A stretch of DNA of 64,000 nucleotides from NCBI GenBank assembly GCA_021850865.1, contig JAJZKN010000001.1, forward strand, positions 1 to 64,000, in the 5' to 3' direction. The DNA comes from a bacterium. GTDB taxonomy: Bacteria; Patescibacteriota; Saccharimonadia; Saccharimonadales; UBA4665. The notes under the pieces are model-generated. The model was not told the DNA's origin. It saw nothing but the letters and a program-made list of their open reading frames with translations, and did not search any database. Made by a program: the position numbers and the translations under genes. Positions 7,887 to 16,943 of this stretch are shown piece after piece (position 1 is the first letter of the stretch; the number at the start of each line of letters is the position of its first letter).

Positions 7887-9140
7887 ATGCCAAGACCAAT
7901 TAACACAAAACGGCTGAGTAAAATTAGGCAGGTAAGCCGGCAAATCACCGAAATAAAGGTTACCGGCACATTAATTTCAGCCCTGCTAGCCGGAGCTACA
8001 ACAATATTCATCGTATTTTGGCGGCTGAGTGCAGTCACGAACAATTTTGCCTCAAGCCACGAGGTTCTAACAAAAGTGAACCTGCTTAACGACAGCCCCT
8101 GGTGGCAAAGCCTGAATTTTCTTTACGGACCGTACTATCTGCTACTGCATGTAACTTACGGCGGCCTGACTCACAGTCTGTTCGGGCTTCGGCTAGCTTC
8201 GGTTGTCTGCGGTTTAATTGCTGCCGGAGTTATCTTTTACTTAAGCAGACGGTACTACGGTTACCGGATAGCCGGACTGTCTACCTTGGCATTTGTCTGC
8301 AGTTTTGGATTTCTCGCCCTTTCCCGTACGGCCGTCCCGGATGCGGCATATTTATTGGTGCCGCTGCTACTGATTTACGCGCTGGAACTTTTAGCCGATT
8401 ATCTTAATTTCTCTTCGCTGCTGATTTTCTTTGCGATAGCCGCCGGCAGCTTGTACTTTCCCGGCGCCGTCTGGTTGGTGATCATCGCAATATTGATCGC
8501 CAAAGCAAACATTGTCCACGTCTTCAAGCAGCTCACGCTTGTCAGCCATATAGTACTTTACGCCATCATTGGTCTGATTCTCACGCCGATCGGCTACTTT
8601 TTAGTGAGCAAGCATAGCGCCGCCCTGCTAAAGATTTGGCTTGGTTACGGTTTAAACGGCCAGGCGGCGGCGCTTAAGCAGTTGGCGGCGAACTTCTACC
8701 GAACGCCACTGGATTTACTCGCTTACGGATCATCCCGTCAGCCTGATTATCTCCGCCTGGGGCATTTGCCGCTACTACCGATATACATCTCAGTCGTTAT
8801 TTTAGCCGGACTGTATGCCGTTGTTCCTAGATTTAGGCACAGTACGCGCTTTAGTACGCTTTTATTGCTAATAACGGCAAGTTGGCTGGTTGTCAGCTTG
8901 GGTGTCGCCAGTATCGGCATGCTGCTGCCGCTGCTGATCATCGTCTTCGGCGCCGGGCTGGCTTATTTACTGAAGGAATGGTACGCGGTTTTTCCAAAAA
9001 ATCCGTTAGCTAAATATTTTGTCTGGTCGATCGTATCGGCTGTAGTAATTTTCGGTTGTTTTTTCAGCGCCCGCAGTTATTTTGTTGCCTGGTCCAACGA
9101 TCCGGCAGTAGCCGCCGGCTATTCCACATCAATACGTTAA
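7887..9140 (+). CDS. Multispanning membrane protein, GT-C (GT39-like) glycosyltransferase candidate
   Basis: 417 aa with about ten hydrophobic segments after a basic N-terminus. An acidic residue in the first external loop (SSHEVL), followed by GLRLASVVCGLIAAG and then LALSRTAVPDAAYLL, resembles the ArnT/PMT-type lipid-linked sugar transferases. Such enzymes move sugars from polyprenyl-phosphate donors to lipid or protein acceptors at the outer membrane face. The resemblance is by pattern only; donor and acceptor cannot be told. The gene starts 8 bases after dnaB and is probably cotranscribed with it. Confidence 0.7.
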   Translation: MPRPINTKRLSKIRQVSRQITEIKVTGTLISALLAGATTIFIVFWRLSAVTNNFASSHEVLTKVNLLNDSPWWQSLNFLYGPYYLLLHVTYGGLTHSLFGLRLASVVCGLIAAGVIFYLSRRYYGYRIAGLSTLAFVCSFGFLALSRTAVPDAAYLLVPLLLIYALELLADYLNFSSLLIFFAIAAGSLYFPGAVWLVIIAILIAKANIVHVFKQLTLVSHIVLYAIIGLILTPIGYFLVSKHSAALLKIWLGYGLNGQAAALKQLAANFYRTPLDLLAYGSSRQPDYLRLGHLPLLPIYISVVILAGLYAVVPRFRHSTRFSTLLLLITASWLVVSLGVASIGMLLPLLIIVFGAGLAYLLKEWYAVFPKNPLAKYFVWSIVSAVVIFGCFFSARSYFVAWSNDPAVAAGYSTSIR

Positions 9141-9165
9141 ACATCAAATACAGCTTTGCTATACT
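9137..9165 (+). promoter_or_regulatory. Putative promoter of ybaB-recR
   Basis: TTAAAC (9137-9142), 17-base spacer, TATACT (9160-9165). The ybaB start follows 47 bases later with AAAGGA as ribosome-binding site. Confidence 0.55.
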
Positions 9166-9212
9166 AGATACAAAGAAAAGCGATACTTAATAAGCCAAAG
9201 GACACTAACTAT

Positions 9213-9506
9213 ATGAGCAAATTAGACCAGGCAAAAATGGTGATGAAAGTTAAAAAAATCCAGAAAGAACTGGAGCGTGAAGTTATTAAGGTGGAAAAGG
9301 GCGATGGTGCCGTTTCAGTAGAAATTACCGGTGAACAGAAAATAAAAAAGATTCATATCGACCCAAACAGCATTGACCTGGAAGATATCGAGCAGCTGGA
9401 GCGATGGCTGGAAGACGCGGTCAAGACCGCCATCGCCGAAAGCCAGCGACTGGCCTCGGAAAAGATGCAGCCAATGATGGGTTCACTGGGCAGTCTGGGA
9501 CTATAG
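9213..9506 (+). CDS. ybaB: YbaB/EbfC family nucleoid-associated protein
   Basis: Small DNA-binding protein that dimerises as tweezers and bridges DNA; it often lies between dnaX and recR, as here apart from the inserted dnaB and membrane gene. The central VEKGDGAVSVEITGEQKIKKI strand region and the C-terminal helix (DLEDIEQLERWLEDAVKTAI) are typical. 97 aa is the usual length. A ribosome-binding site AAAGGA precedes the ATG. recR follows after 26 bases. Confidence 0.93.
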   Translation: MSKLDQAKMVMKVKKIQKELEREVIKVEKGDGAVSVEITGEQKIKKIHIDPNSIDLEDIEQLERWLEDAVKTAIAESQRLASEKMQPMMGSLGSLGL

Positions 9507-9532
9507 GTCGGCATAAACGTATTTGGTGATAG

Positions 9533-10168
9533 ATGAATAATAATCCGAAAATCCTGCCGCCGGCGCTCAGTAATTTAATTGAGGCTTTTAACGCATTGCC
9601 AGGAGTCGGCCCGAGGACCGCGGAACGCTACGCCTATTGGTTCGTCCGACATGATCAAGGCGCGGCAGACCGGCTGGCGGCCGCCTTAAAATCACTGGAA
9701 AGCGGGATCGACTACTGCAAGCGGACTTTTGCGCTCGTACCGGCCGGGCAGGAATTATCAGAGCTATACACCGATGAACGACGAGACAAACGCATAATCG
9801 CAGTAGTCGCTGAACCTTTTGATATTTTAGCCATTGAGAAAACCGGTACCTATAAGGGCACCTACCATGTCCTAGGCGGACTGGTCTCGCCAATCGACGG
9901 CATCGGTCCGGAGCAGCTGCATATACCCGAGTTGGTCAAGCGCATAGACGAAGATTTAGTCGTCGAAATTATTCTGGCAACTAATGCCAGCGTTGAAGGC
10001 GAATCGACCGCATTGTACATCCAGCAGCAGATTGGCGTCCGGCCGGTTAAGATCAGCCGCTTGGCGCGGGGGCTGCCTATCGGGGTGGATTTGGAGTACG
10101 CTGATCAAATTACACTTGGACGGGCCATTGAACACCGGCAGTTATTAAGCGACGCTGAGATGAGTTAA
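9533..10168 (+). CDS. recR: Recombination protein RecR
   Basis: RecR acts with RecO/RecF to load RecA at gaps. The helix-hairpin-helix region LPGVGPRTAERYAYWF and the Toprim segment (VVAEPFDILAIEKTGTYKGTYHVLGG, followed by SPIDGIGPEQL) are clear. The zinc-finger positions between them are degenerate: only the first cysteine (DYCKRTF) remains, where most RecR have four. Length (211 aa) is normal. No SD is obvious before the ATG. The next gene starts 9 bases downstream. Confidence 0.93.
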   Translation: MNNNPKILPPALSNLIEAFNALPGVGPRTAERYAYWFVRHDQGAADRLAAALKSLESGIDYCKRTFALVPAGQELSELYTDERRDKRIIAVVAEPFDILAIEKTGTYKGTYHVLGGLVSPIDGIGPEQLHIPELVKRIDEDLVVEIILATNASVEGESTALYIQQQIGVRPVKISRLARGLPIGVDLEYADQITLGRAIEHRQLLSDAEMS

Positions 10169-10177
10169 ATCAAGACG

Positions 10178-11191
10178 ATGGACGATGATTTATTAGCTAA
10201 GTTTGTGTCTTTAGTGAATAACGCGGCACGTATCACGATCATTCAGCCCAATAATCCGGACGGCGACAGCCTGGGCAGCGCCCTGGCATTGGAGCAAATA
10301 TTAAGCGATCTGGGCAAGCAGATTTATCTGTTTTGCGGCATTAGCATACCGAACTACCTGAGATACTTGCCCGGCTGGGACCGCGTTAACAACGAGACCG
10401 CCTTAGTGCAAAGTGATCTTTTTATTATCGTCGACACTTCTACGATGTCGTTACTGGATAGAGTAGGGGCCAGTGAGCCAATTACTCAACTGATTCGCCG
10501 GAAACCTTTAATCATTATCGATCATCATGTCAGCAGCGATGACAGTTTGGCTTATGCGGCGGTCAGCATTAAAGTGCCGACAGCCGCCGCCACAGGGGAA
10601 GTTATTTACGATATTAGCGGTCGCCTCGGGTGGGAAATTAAGGCAGACGGCAAATATGCACTGGCGGCGGCCATTTTGTCCGACAGCTTGGGTTTAACCA
10701 CTCCCAATACGACCGGACGGACCATTCATATAATCGGTGAACTGGTTGAGGGCGGCGTGTCAATTCCGGCACTGGAACGAGCCCGCCGGGATTATATGCG
10801 CAAATCACCGGAACTGGTTCATTACAAGGGAGAACTGCTGCAGCGGATCGAATACTATAACGACGATAAACTGGCGCTGCTATGCATTCCGTGGGAAGAG
10901 ATCGAAAAATACAGTCCGCAATATAATCCCTCGATGCTGGCAATAGAGGATATGCGCCTAACCACCAATACGATTATTGCCGTCGCGCTGAAGTCTTATC
11001 AAGATGGACACTTTACCGCCAAGATCCGGACGAATTACGGCTCGCCGGTTGCCGCCAAACTGGCGGAAAAATTTGGCGGCGGCGGGCACGAATACGCCAG
11101 CGGCTTTAAGTTAACCGGTGGTACGCTTAGTGAAATTAAAAACCAAGTAATCGAGTATTCAAGAGAGCTGCTGCTTAATGAAACTGTATAA
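10178..11191 (+). CDS. nrnA: DHH-family phosphoesterase, NrnA-like (nanoRNase/pAp phosphatase)
   Basis: Removes nucleotides from very short RNAs and hydrolyses pAp in characterised relatives, using two metal ions. DHH motifs are all present: NPDGDSLGS (near residue 25), VDTSTM, IIDHHVSSDD, and the C-terminal DHHA1 signature KFGGGGHEYASGF. 337 aa is typical. It lies between recR and cysS, overlapping cysS by 14 bases, so translation is probably coupled. Activity on RNA versus pAp cannot be told from sequence. Confidence 0.88.
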   Translation: MDDDLLAKFVSLVNNAARITIIQPNNPDGDSLGSALALEQILSDLGKQIYLFCGISIPNYLRYLPGWDRVNNETALVQSDLFIIVDTSTMSLLDRVGASEPITQLIRRKPLIIIDHHVSSDDSLAYAAVSIKVPTAAATGEVIYDISGRLGWEIKADGKYALAAAILSDSLGLTTPNTTGRTIHIIGELVEGGVSIPALERARRDYMRKSPELVHYKGELLQRIEYYNDDKLALLCIPWEEIEKYSPQYNPSMLAIEDMRLTTNTIIAVALKSYQDGHFTAKIRTNYGSPVAAKLAEKFGGGGHEYASGFKLTGGTLSEIKNQVIEYSRELLLNETV

Positions 11192-12581
11192 CACCTTAAG
11201 CCGCCAAATAGAATCGCTTGAGCCGCTGGCTTCGCCAAAAGTCAGCGTCTATACTTGCGGCCCGACAGTTTACGACTACCCACACATCGGTAACTGGTTT
11301 ACTTTTATTCGCTATGATCTGCTGATCCGAACTTTGACCGAATCCGGCTACGAACCCAATTGGGTGATGAACATTACCGATGTCGGTCACTTAACCTCAG
11401 ATGCCGACGAAGGTGAAGACAAACTGGCTAAAGCCGCTGCTAAAGAACATAAGACCGCCTGGGACCTGGCCGGTTACTACAGTGACTACTTTTTAGGCGC
11501 CTTAAGTCGGCTGAACTTCACCAGCCCCTGGCAAACCCCCCGAGCCACGGATCATATCGCCGAACAAATTGAACTTATTAAGCAACTGGAAGAAAGAGGC
11601 TATACCTATAAAATTAAAGACGGAATCTACTACGACACCGCCAAGTTTGCCGACTATGGTAATTTTGCCCGGCTTGATTTGGACGAACAACAGTCAGGGC
11701 TCAGGATTGAAGCCAACCCCGAAAAACATAACTCATCGGATTTTGCCTTATGGAAGTTCGCTCCCGAAGGAGTCAAGCGCGATATGGAATGGGACAGTCC
11801 TTGGGGCAAAGGTTTTCCCGGCTGGCACATAGAATGCTCGGCGATGTGTTACCGCTATCTCGGTGAAACCATCGATATTCACTCCGGCGGTATTGACCAT
11901 ATCCCCGTCCATCACACCAACGAAATCGCCCAGTCGGAAGCCGTTACTAATAAGCCGCTGGCCAAAATCTGGATGCACACCAACCATATCCTCTATAACG
12001 ACCAGAAAATATCTAAAAGTCTCGGTAACGGCATTACGCTCGAAGACATTGCCGCCAACAACCTTGATTTAAGAGCGTTCAGGCTGTACGTTAGCGAATC
12101 GCACTACCGCAGCCAAAGCAAGTTCAGCTGGGACGGACTAAACATCGCCCAGAACCGCTTATTAAAATTCATCAATTTTGCCGCTTTGCGCTACCAGCTC
12201 CGGGATGACGCGGCGGTCACAAATTTAGCTAGTGATAAAATCTTAAGCTGCATGCAGGATGATTTAAATACCCCTCAGGCCCTGGCTGAGTTTGAGTCGC
12301 TAATTGAGCAGTGCGAGCAGACTAAAGTATCAACAGGCAGCTTCAGCAGCACGCTTAGCCTGGTAGACAGCCTATTCGGACTTGATCTTGAAAAGGGCAC
12401 TCCGGATATTAATGACCAAGCAAAAAGCTTAATAAACAGCCGCGAACAAGCCAGAAAAGCTAAAGACTGGGTTTTATCCGACCGGCTTAGAACAGAGCTG
12501 GCCGGGTTAAATATAGGGATAAACGATACAGCCGAACAAGGTCAAATCTGGTATTACTTAACCATTCCGCGGAACTCTTAA
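11178..12581 (+). CDS. cysS: Cysteinyl-tRNA synthetase
   Basis: Class I synthetase. VYTCGPTVYDYPHIGNW carries the zinc cysteine and the HIGH-type motif; GWHIECSAMC and IPVHHTNEIAQSEA supply the other zinc ligands and substrate contacts; KISKSLGN is the KMSKS loop. 467 aa matches the family. The start overlaps the end of the DHH gene. It converges with the membrane permease gene with only 12 bases between the stops, and no terminator hairpin is visible there. Confidence 0.97.
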   Translation: MKLYNTLSRQIESLEPLASPKVSVYTCGPTVYDYPHIGNWFTFIRYDLLIRTLTESGYEPNWVMNITDVGHLTSDADEGEDKLAKAAAKEHKTAWDLAGYYSDYFLGALSRLNFTSPWQTPRATDHIAEQIELIKQLEERGYTYKIKDGIYYDTAKFADYGNFARLDLDEQQSGLRIEANPEKHNSSDFALWKFAPEGVKRDMEWDSPWGKGFPGWHIECSAMCYRYLGETIDIHSGGIDHIPVHHTNEIAQSEAVTNKPLAKIWMHTNHILYNDQKISKSLGNGITLEDIAANNLDLRAFRLYVSESHYRSQSKFSWDGLNIAQNRLLKFINFAALRYQLRDDAAVTNLASDKILSCMQDDLNTPQALAEFESLIEQCEQTKVSTGSFSSTLSLVDSLFGLDLEKGTPDINDQAKSLINSREQARKAKDWVLSDRLRTELAGLNIGINDTAEQGQIWYYLTIPRNS

Positions 12582-12593
12582 GGAAACGATAGC

Positions 12594-13742
12594 TTACCGG
12601 CGCAAATCGTGACTGTTGGCAGAATCGCCTTCCGGCATTAAGTTCTTTTGATCAAGATATTCCAGAATGGCTACTCTCAAACATCCCGCCAGCGGAATAG
12701 CCACCAAACCACCGAGCAAGCCGCCGAAACTGACTCCGATAATAACGGAGGCCAAAACCAGCAGCGGCGACATGTTGGTCGTGTTGGCCTGAATTCTCGG
12801 CTGCAGCAAATAATTTTCAACCTGCATATAAATGATGTAGTAAATCAAAATGATAATTGCCGCCGGTACCGAATGGAACAAGGCCACGATGCCGACAATG
12901 ACCGCGCCAATGGTATGTCCAATTACCGGGATTAAGCCGGCCAGAAAAACAACTACCATTAAAGCGATCGGATAGCTGATATGCAGCAAAATCAAAGCCG
13001 GAGCAATCAAAACCGCCGCGATAAAGGCAAGCAGGACCTGCCCGTTAACATAGCCTCTAACCACCTCGTACATGTCCTTGATCGTCCTGGTCAAAAGTTC
13101 ATCGTGCTTTTTGGGAATAAACAGCTGCTTAATAATCCGGGCCCATCTCGGTCCTTCCACCAACATCATAAAGGTCAGCGCCAAAACGGCCAGCATTGAG
13201 AAAATACTGCCAAGTATGTGGCCAATACTGGAAAAGGCACTGCCGCTAATTCCTTTGATTCGGGCAGAAATCTGGCTGGAAAGGGTATTAACCTCGCCCT
13301 CCAAATGATAATGCCGGATGAACTGCCCCAGGCTGCTATTTTGATTCTTGGCACCCTGGACTAGCCCCGGCGCCGCCGATATGAACCTTTCGGTCTGATG
13401 CACCAGCGGCGGAATAATATACGAAGCGAAGGCACCCAGCAATAAGACCACCGCCAAAAAAGATATCGTGGTGGCAACGGCACGGCTGCCGCGACGTTTT
13501 CCCGGTAGAGCTTGGGCTATTTTGGAAACCGGATTGTTAAGCGCGATCGCTAGGAAGAAGGCGACGAAAATCAGCAGCAGCGCGTGAGTAATCTTCATAA
13601 ACGCACCGATCAGCAACAAAGTAATCAGTACCAAAAGGATAATCCGGATTAAGGTGCGGTTTGAGACATCCACGAGGATTTCCTGCGGTAGATTTTTACC
13701 ATTATCTTCTCGACTAGAGGAAATGTTGCGAATATGAAACAT
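12594..13742 (-). CDS. AI-2E family transporter (PerM/YdiK-like permease)
   Basis: Membrane protein with about eight segments. TLLLIGAFMKITHALLLIFVAFFLAIALNNP-type N-terminus, central amphipathic part, then SYPIALMVVVFLAGLIPVIGHTIGA and IQANTTNMSPLLVLASVIIG are characteristic of this superfamily, whose members export autoinducer-2 or act in ion export or stress. The substrate is not predictable. I chose the ATG at 13742 because AGGTGA lies about 10 bases before it; a GTG at 13757 in frame has no ribosome-binding site. Confidence 0.85.
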   Translation of the reverse strand: MFHIRNISSSREDNGKNLPQEILVDVSNRTLIRIILLVLITLLLIGAFMKITHALLLIFVAFFLAIALNNPVSKIAQALPGKRRGSRAVATTISFLAVVLLLGAFASYIIPPLVHQTERFISAAPGLVQGAKNQNSSLGQFIRHYHLEGEVNTLSSQISARIKGISGSAFSSIGHILGSIFSMLAVLALTFMMLVEGPRWARIIKQLFIPKKHDELLTRTIKDMYEVVRGYVNGQVLLAFIAAVLIAPALILLHISYPIALMVVVFLAGLIPVIGHTIGAVIVGIVALFHSVPAAIIILIYYIIYMQVENYLLQPRIQANTTNMSPLLVLASVIIGVSFGGLLGGLVAIPLAGCLRVAILEYLDQKNLMPEGDSANSHDLRR

Positions 13743-13910
13743 TATGCTAATTATCACCTAGGTACGCGCTCGATGCAATGCCCTAGGAGCATACCGGCTT
13801 AGTATTTTAGGCCCGCCGTAGCGATTGCGCCGCGCCACGAGTCAAAACTAAATACCTCGATCTTTAATACTGGCAAACGACGTAACCAGGTTTGGCGGCG
13901 ACCACACCAG

Positions 13911-14843
13911 TTAACTCATCCCTCTGATAATCCGGACTAAATCTTTAGGTATTAACCCAGCCGCTTCTTTGCGACTAGCTATAAGCGTCGAGGCATAACC
14001 ATTACTATTAATAAAATAGGGATGAAAGTCCGTAAAGATTACCCGCATATGCTGCTCAATCCGGTTATGGTCAATTAAGTGATCTTTCTTAGCGCTCACA
14101 TAGTGAACCGGAAGGTCAACGCGCCTGTCACAATTGCTAAACTTTAAAAACTCGTTAGTAGTATACATATAGGTTCGCAAGTCATTGCCATGCCAAAGTC
14201 CGACTTCAACGTCGTGGAGTATTTTTAAATTTATTGGCTCCTGAAGAGCGACAGTTTTGTGATGAACTTTACTGGTTTTCGCGTATACCAACCGAATCAT
14301 CGGACCATTAAGCGCCATAACCTTAAAGACGCTGGCCGGCAAGCGGCGGGCAAACAGACCGGTCACGTAAGAATAAACCAGCTTCTTTGACTTGGAGAAA
14401 GAAAAATCTTCACTATCGGCAACCCCGCCGATCGACACCAATAACTTAACGTTTTTTTTAAGCTCCGGGTAACGCTGAAGCATCCGGGTAATCAAAACAA
14501 AGCCGTAGCCCATACCGACTACTATTACCCGTTTATGATGAAATCTTAGCCGGAAAAAAGCAGCCAAATAATCCGCCATGGTATCGATCGATGGCTTTTC
14601 GCCGATCTTGTAGAAACTGTCCATGCCGCCGAAACCGGGTAAATCCGGCATAGTTACCGAACCTAGGGAGTTAAGAATCTGCATTAGGCCCCACCATCGC
14701 TCCAGGTTGGAGTGATGCCCGTAAATAAACAATAACTGTTCCTGGCCGGCCTTACTGGGAGCGGGCATAAAGAGCATCCGGCCTTCAAGGCGGTTTATAT
14801 ATAGGGGTAAGATGTATTTGGCCGGGTTAGTTTTAACTGCCAT
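13911..14843 (-). CDS. Alpha/beta-hydrolase-fold protein lacking the usual nucleophile
   Basis: Fold features are visible: IYGHHSNLERWWGLMQIL as the oxyanion-loop region, VTMPDLPGFGGMD, the elbow VVGMGYGFVLITRML, and a late Asp/His region (KKDHLIDHN). At the elbow the expected G-x-S-x-G reads G-M-G-Y-G, so the catalytic serine is replaced by glycine. It may be a non-hydrolytic relative or use another residue. 310 aa is normal. The gene is divergent from the cytochrome b-like gene (166-base gap). No ribosome-binding site is seen before its ATG. Confidence 0.8.
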   Translation of the reverse strand: MAVKTNPAKYILPLYINRLEGRMLFMPAPSKAGQEQLLFIYGHHSNLERWWGLMQILNSLGSVTMPDLPGFGGMDSFYKIGEKPSIDTMADYLAAFFRLRFHHKRVIVVGMGYGFVLITRMLQRYPELKKNVKLLVSIGGVADSEDFSFSKSKKLVYSYVTGLFARRLPASVFKVMALNGPMIRLVYAKTSKVHHKTVALQEPINLKILHDVEVGLWHGNDLRTYMYTTNEFLKFSNCDRRVDLPVHYVSAKKDHLIDHNRIEQHMRVIFTDFHPYFINSNGYASTLIASRKEAAGLIPKDLVRIIRGMS

Positions 14844-15009
14844 TGAAAACGACTACTGCTATTGTTAGTGTATCCGGCTCTCTCGCTTAGCGAACCGGGT
14901 ATTATTTATTCTCTTTATTATAGCTTGAAATAATCGGATAAAACTACTGTGATTAAATAGAATATAGGCAAGCAGCCGCTAGCCGCCGGGCACCGCCGTT
15001 ATTTGACTA

Positions 15010-16803
15010 ATGGATTATGCTTATGCTATTTTACGGATTGGAATGAATTTATTTGCTGCCCTGATAAATCTTAATCACCCCCAACATTATTTCCACTGGT
15101 CATTCTTTACCATCTCGGTAGCCAACCTGATTATCATTGTAACGATGATAGTAATTTTTGGCCTGGCCCTACTGTTACCATTTCCGAAAGCCAAGCAAGT
15201 CTATCCGGCCAGCGATTATGATCATCCGGAAAATGATGAAGTCGTCGATAAGTCCCTATTAACCAATCGCCTACGAAACTTCCTACTTAAAATCCTGCCA
15301 CCTAAAAAGTTAATCCCCGACCGTCAGCCGGCATACGTTGCCTCCTGGATTTATGTTTTCGGTGTAGCTACCTTAGCCGCATTCGGTATGGTCATCTTAT
15401 CCGGTCTCGTGTTGGCGATCGGCGGAGTCAATTGGTGGCACCAAAGTCCGCTGGGCCATTTCGTGAACAGCGTCCACCTATGGGGAGTCGAACTGTTTAT
15501 GGCCTTTTTGGTCATCCATATGTGGGGCAAATTCTGGATGGCTGCCTGGCGCGGCAAACGTGCCTTAACCTGGATGACCGGAGTAATTGCCTTTGCCGTA
15601 TCCGTCCTGGAATGCTTTACCGGATACTTATCGCAGCAAAACTTTGATTCACAGTGGATATCCACCAATGGCAAAGACGCCATAAACGCAACCGGATTAG
15701 GCTCATTTTTTAACTTAATGAACTTCGGCCAGATGATCACCTGGCATATCGTACTTATCCCGCTGGCGTTGGTCTTAATCATCGGACTACATATCATTCT
15801 AGTCAGAGTCAGGGGAGTTTCCCATCCAATTCAAAAAGCCCCGAACCGGGCAGCTAAAAAAATACTCAAACAGGCAGACGCGTCGGACTGGAAAGGCCCG
15901 ACTAAAAAATATGACATTATCAAAGAAGGTTTGATCGCCACAATTATTGTGGCCGTACTGATACTGGGCCTAGCTACGACATTGTCTTCACCTGATGAAC
16001 CGCCCGTCACCATCGCCTCTTGGGCCAAACTGGCACCGGCTGATTTTATGGCAACCACGGCCAGCGAACTCGCCGGAACCAGCGAGTCGGCTAATTACGG
16101 ACCTCCGTATAATCACGGCCATCATAATGTCCAAAAGATCGGCATCAACTGGCAAATGCTCGGAGGCATCAGACAACCGATTAACTCGGCGCAAACTTTC
16201 GTACTTCAGCCCTTAACCAAAACCTCAATCGGCAACACTAAATTAACTGCGGCGTTGGCCAAATACAAAGGGGCAAGCCGGCAAACTCAATTAGTATGGG
16301 CGAACAATTACCTAATCGCCGTCAAACACGTTAAGTTCGTAAATGGCGAGCCGATCCTGCCAAAAATCAATGACGGGCCGGTTCCGGTGCTGGTCGGCAA
16401 TGAGCTGGATCTTGCCAGAAGCGGCGCCATCGACGCCGATTTGCTGGCTCAAGCTCCATTTTACGGCACTAATTACACTAAACCGTTGTTATTCATTGAA
16501 GACGGCAATTACTTTTCGTCAATCGCTCAGGCTAATCATCTTACCGGCACTCAATGGGGCGTAATGAATGAAACCGGTTCGTTCCCGGGTCAACCATGGT
16601 TATGGCTTTACACTCTTTGGTATCAAGTACCGAGCTTCAGCACTTCAGTCAATGTTGATGTCATCGCGATATATTTGACCGGTGCAGCCACACTGCTACT
16701 ACTGATGGTTCCTTTTATTCCCGGCATTCGCAATATCCCTGAAATAGTACCAATACATAAAATTATCTGGCGGCAATGGCGAAAAGGCACGAAGAAAAAT
16801 TGA
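15010..16803 (+). CDS. Cytochrome b6-like di-haem membrane protein with large external insert
   Basis: A cytochrome b N-terminal domain lies at residues about 105-275. Haem ligands are H156 and H170 (14 apart) and H246 and H261 (15 apart); the 14/15 spacing is the cytochrome b6 pattern, whereas mitochondrial-type cytochrome b has 14/14. An extra N-terminal helix (about 30-56) precedes it. After the b domain come one helix (310-330), a polar stretch of about 190 residues probably outside the cell, and a last helix (about 550-570) with a basic tail. No CxxCH haem c motif and no PEWY motif occur. No Rieske or cytochrome c gene is nearby, so the electron partner is unknown. Quinol-linked function is inferred. 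Confidence 0.85.
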   Translation: MDYAYAILRIGMNLFAALINLNHPQHYFHWSFFTISVANLIIIVTMIVIFGLALLLPFPKAKQVYPASDYDHPENDEVVDKSLLTNRLRNFLLKILPPKKLIPDRQPAYVASWIYVFGVATLAAFGMVILSGLVLAIGGVNWWHQSPLGHFVNSVHLWGVELFMAFLVIHMWGKFWMAAWRGKRALTWMTGVIAFAVSVLECFTGYLSQQNFDSQWISTNGKDAINATGLGSFFNLMNFGQMITWHIVLIPLALVLIIGLHIILVRVRGVSHPIQKAPNRAAKKILKQADASDWKGPTKKYDIIKEGLIATIIVAVLILGLATTLSSPDEPPVTIASWAKLAPADFMATTASELAGTSESANYGPPYNHGHHNVQKIGINWQMLGGIRQPINSAQTFVLQPLTKTSIGNTKLTAALAKYKGASRQTQLVWANNYLIAVKHVKFVNGEPILPKINDGPVPVLVGNELDLARSGAIDADLLAQAPFYGTNYTKPLLFIEDGNYFSSIAQANHLTGTQWGVMNETGSFPGQPWLWLYTLWYQVPSFSTSVNVDVIAIYLTGAATLLLLMVPFIPGIRNIPEIVPIHKIIWRQWRKGTKKN

Positions 16804-16943
16804 ATAGTATTGATCGGGAACACGACTCTTAAATTTGTTACGGTACGGCTGGTAGTATGCAGCATGCTAGCTAACTGGTTATTCACTGCCGTTAGTGAAA
16901 CGAAAAGTAAGCGGACTGTCTTAATCTACAGCTTAAAATGAAC

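Noticed and set aside
16882-16899. Hairpin TTCACT/AGTGAA as terminator after the cytochrome b-like gene
   Set aside because: Six-base AT-containing stem without a following T-run on either strand.
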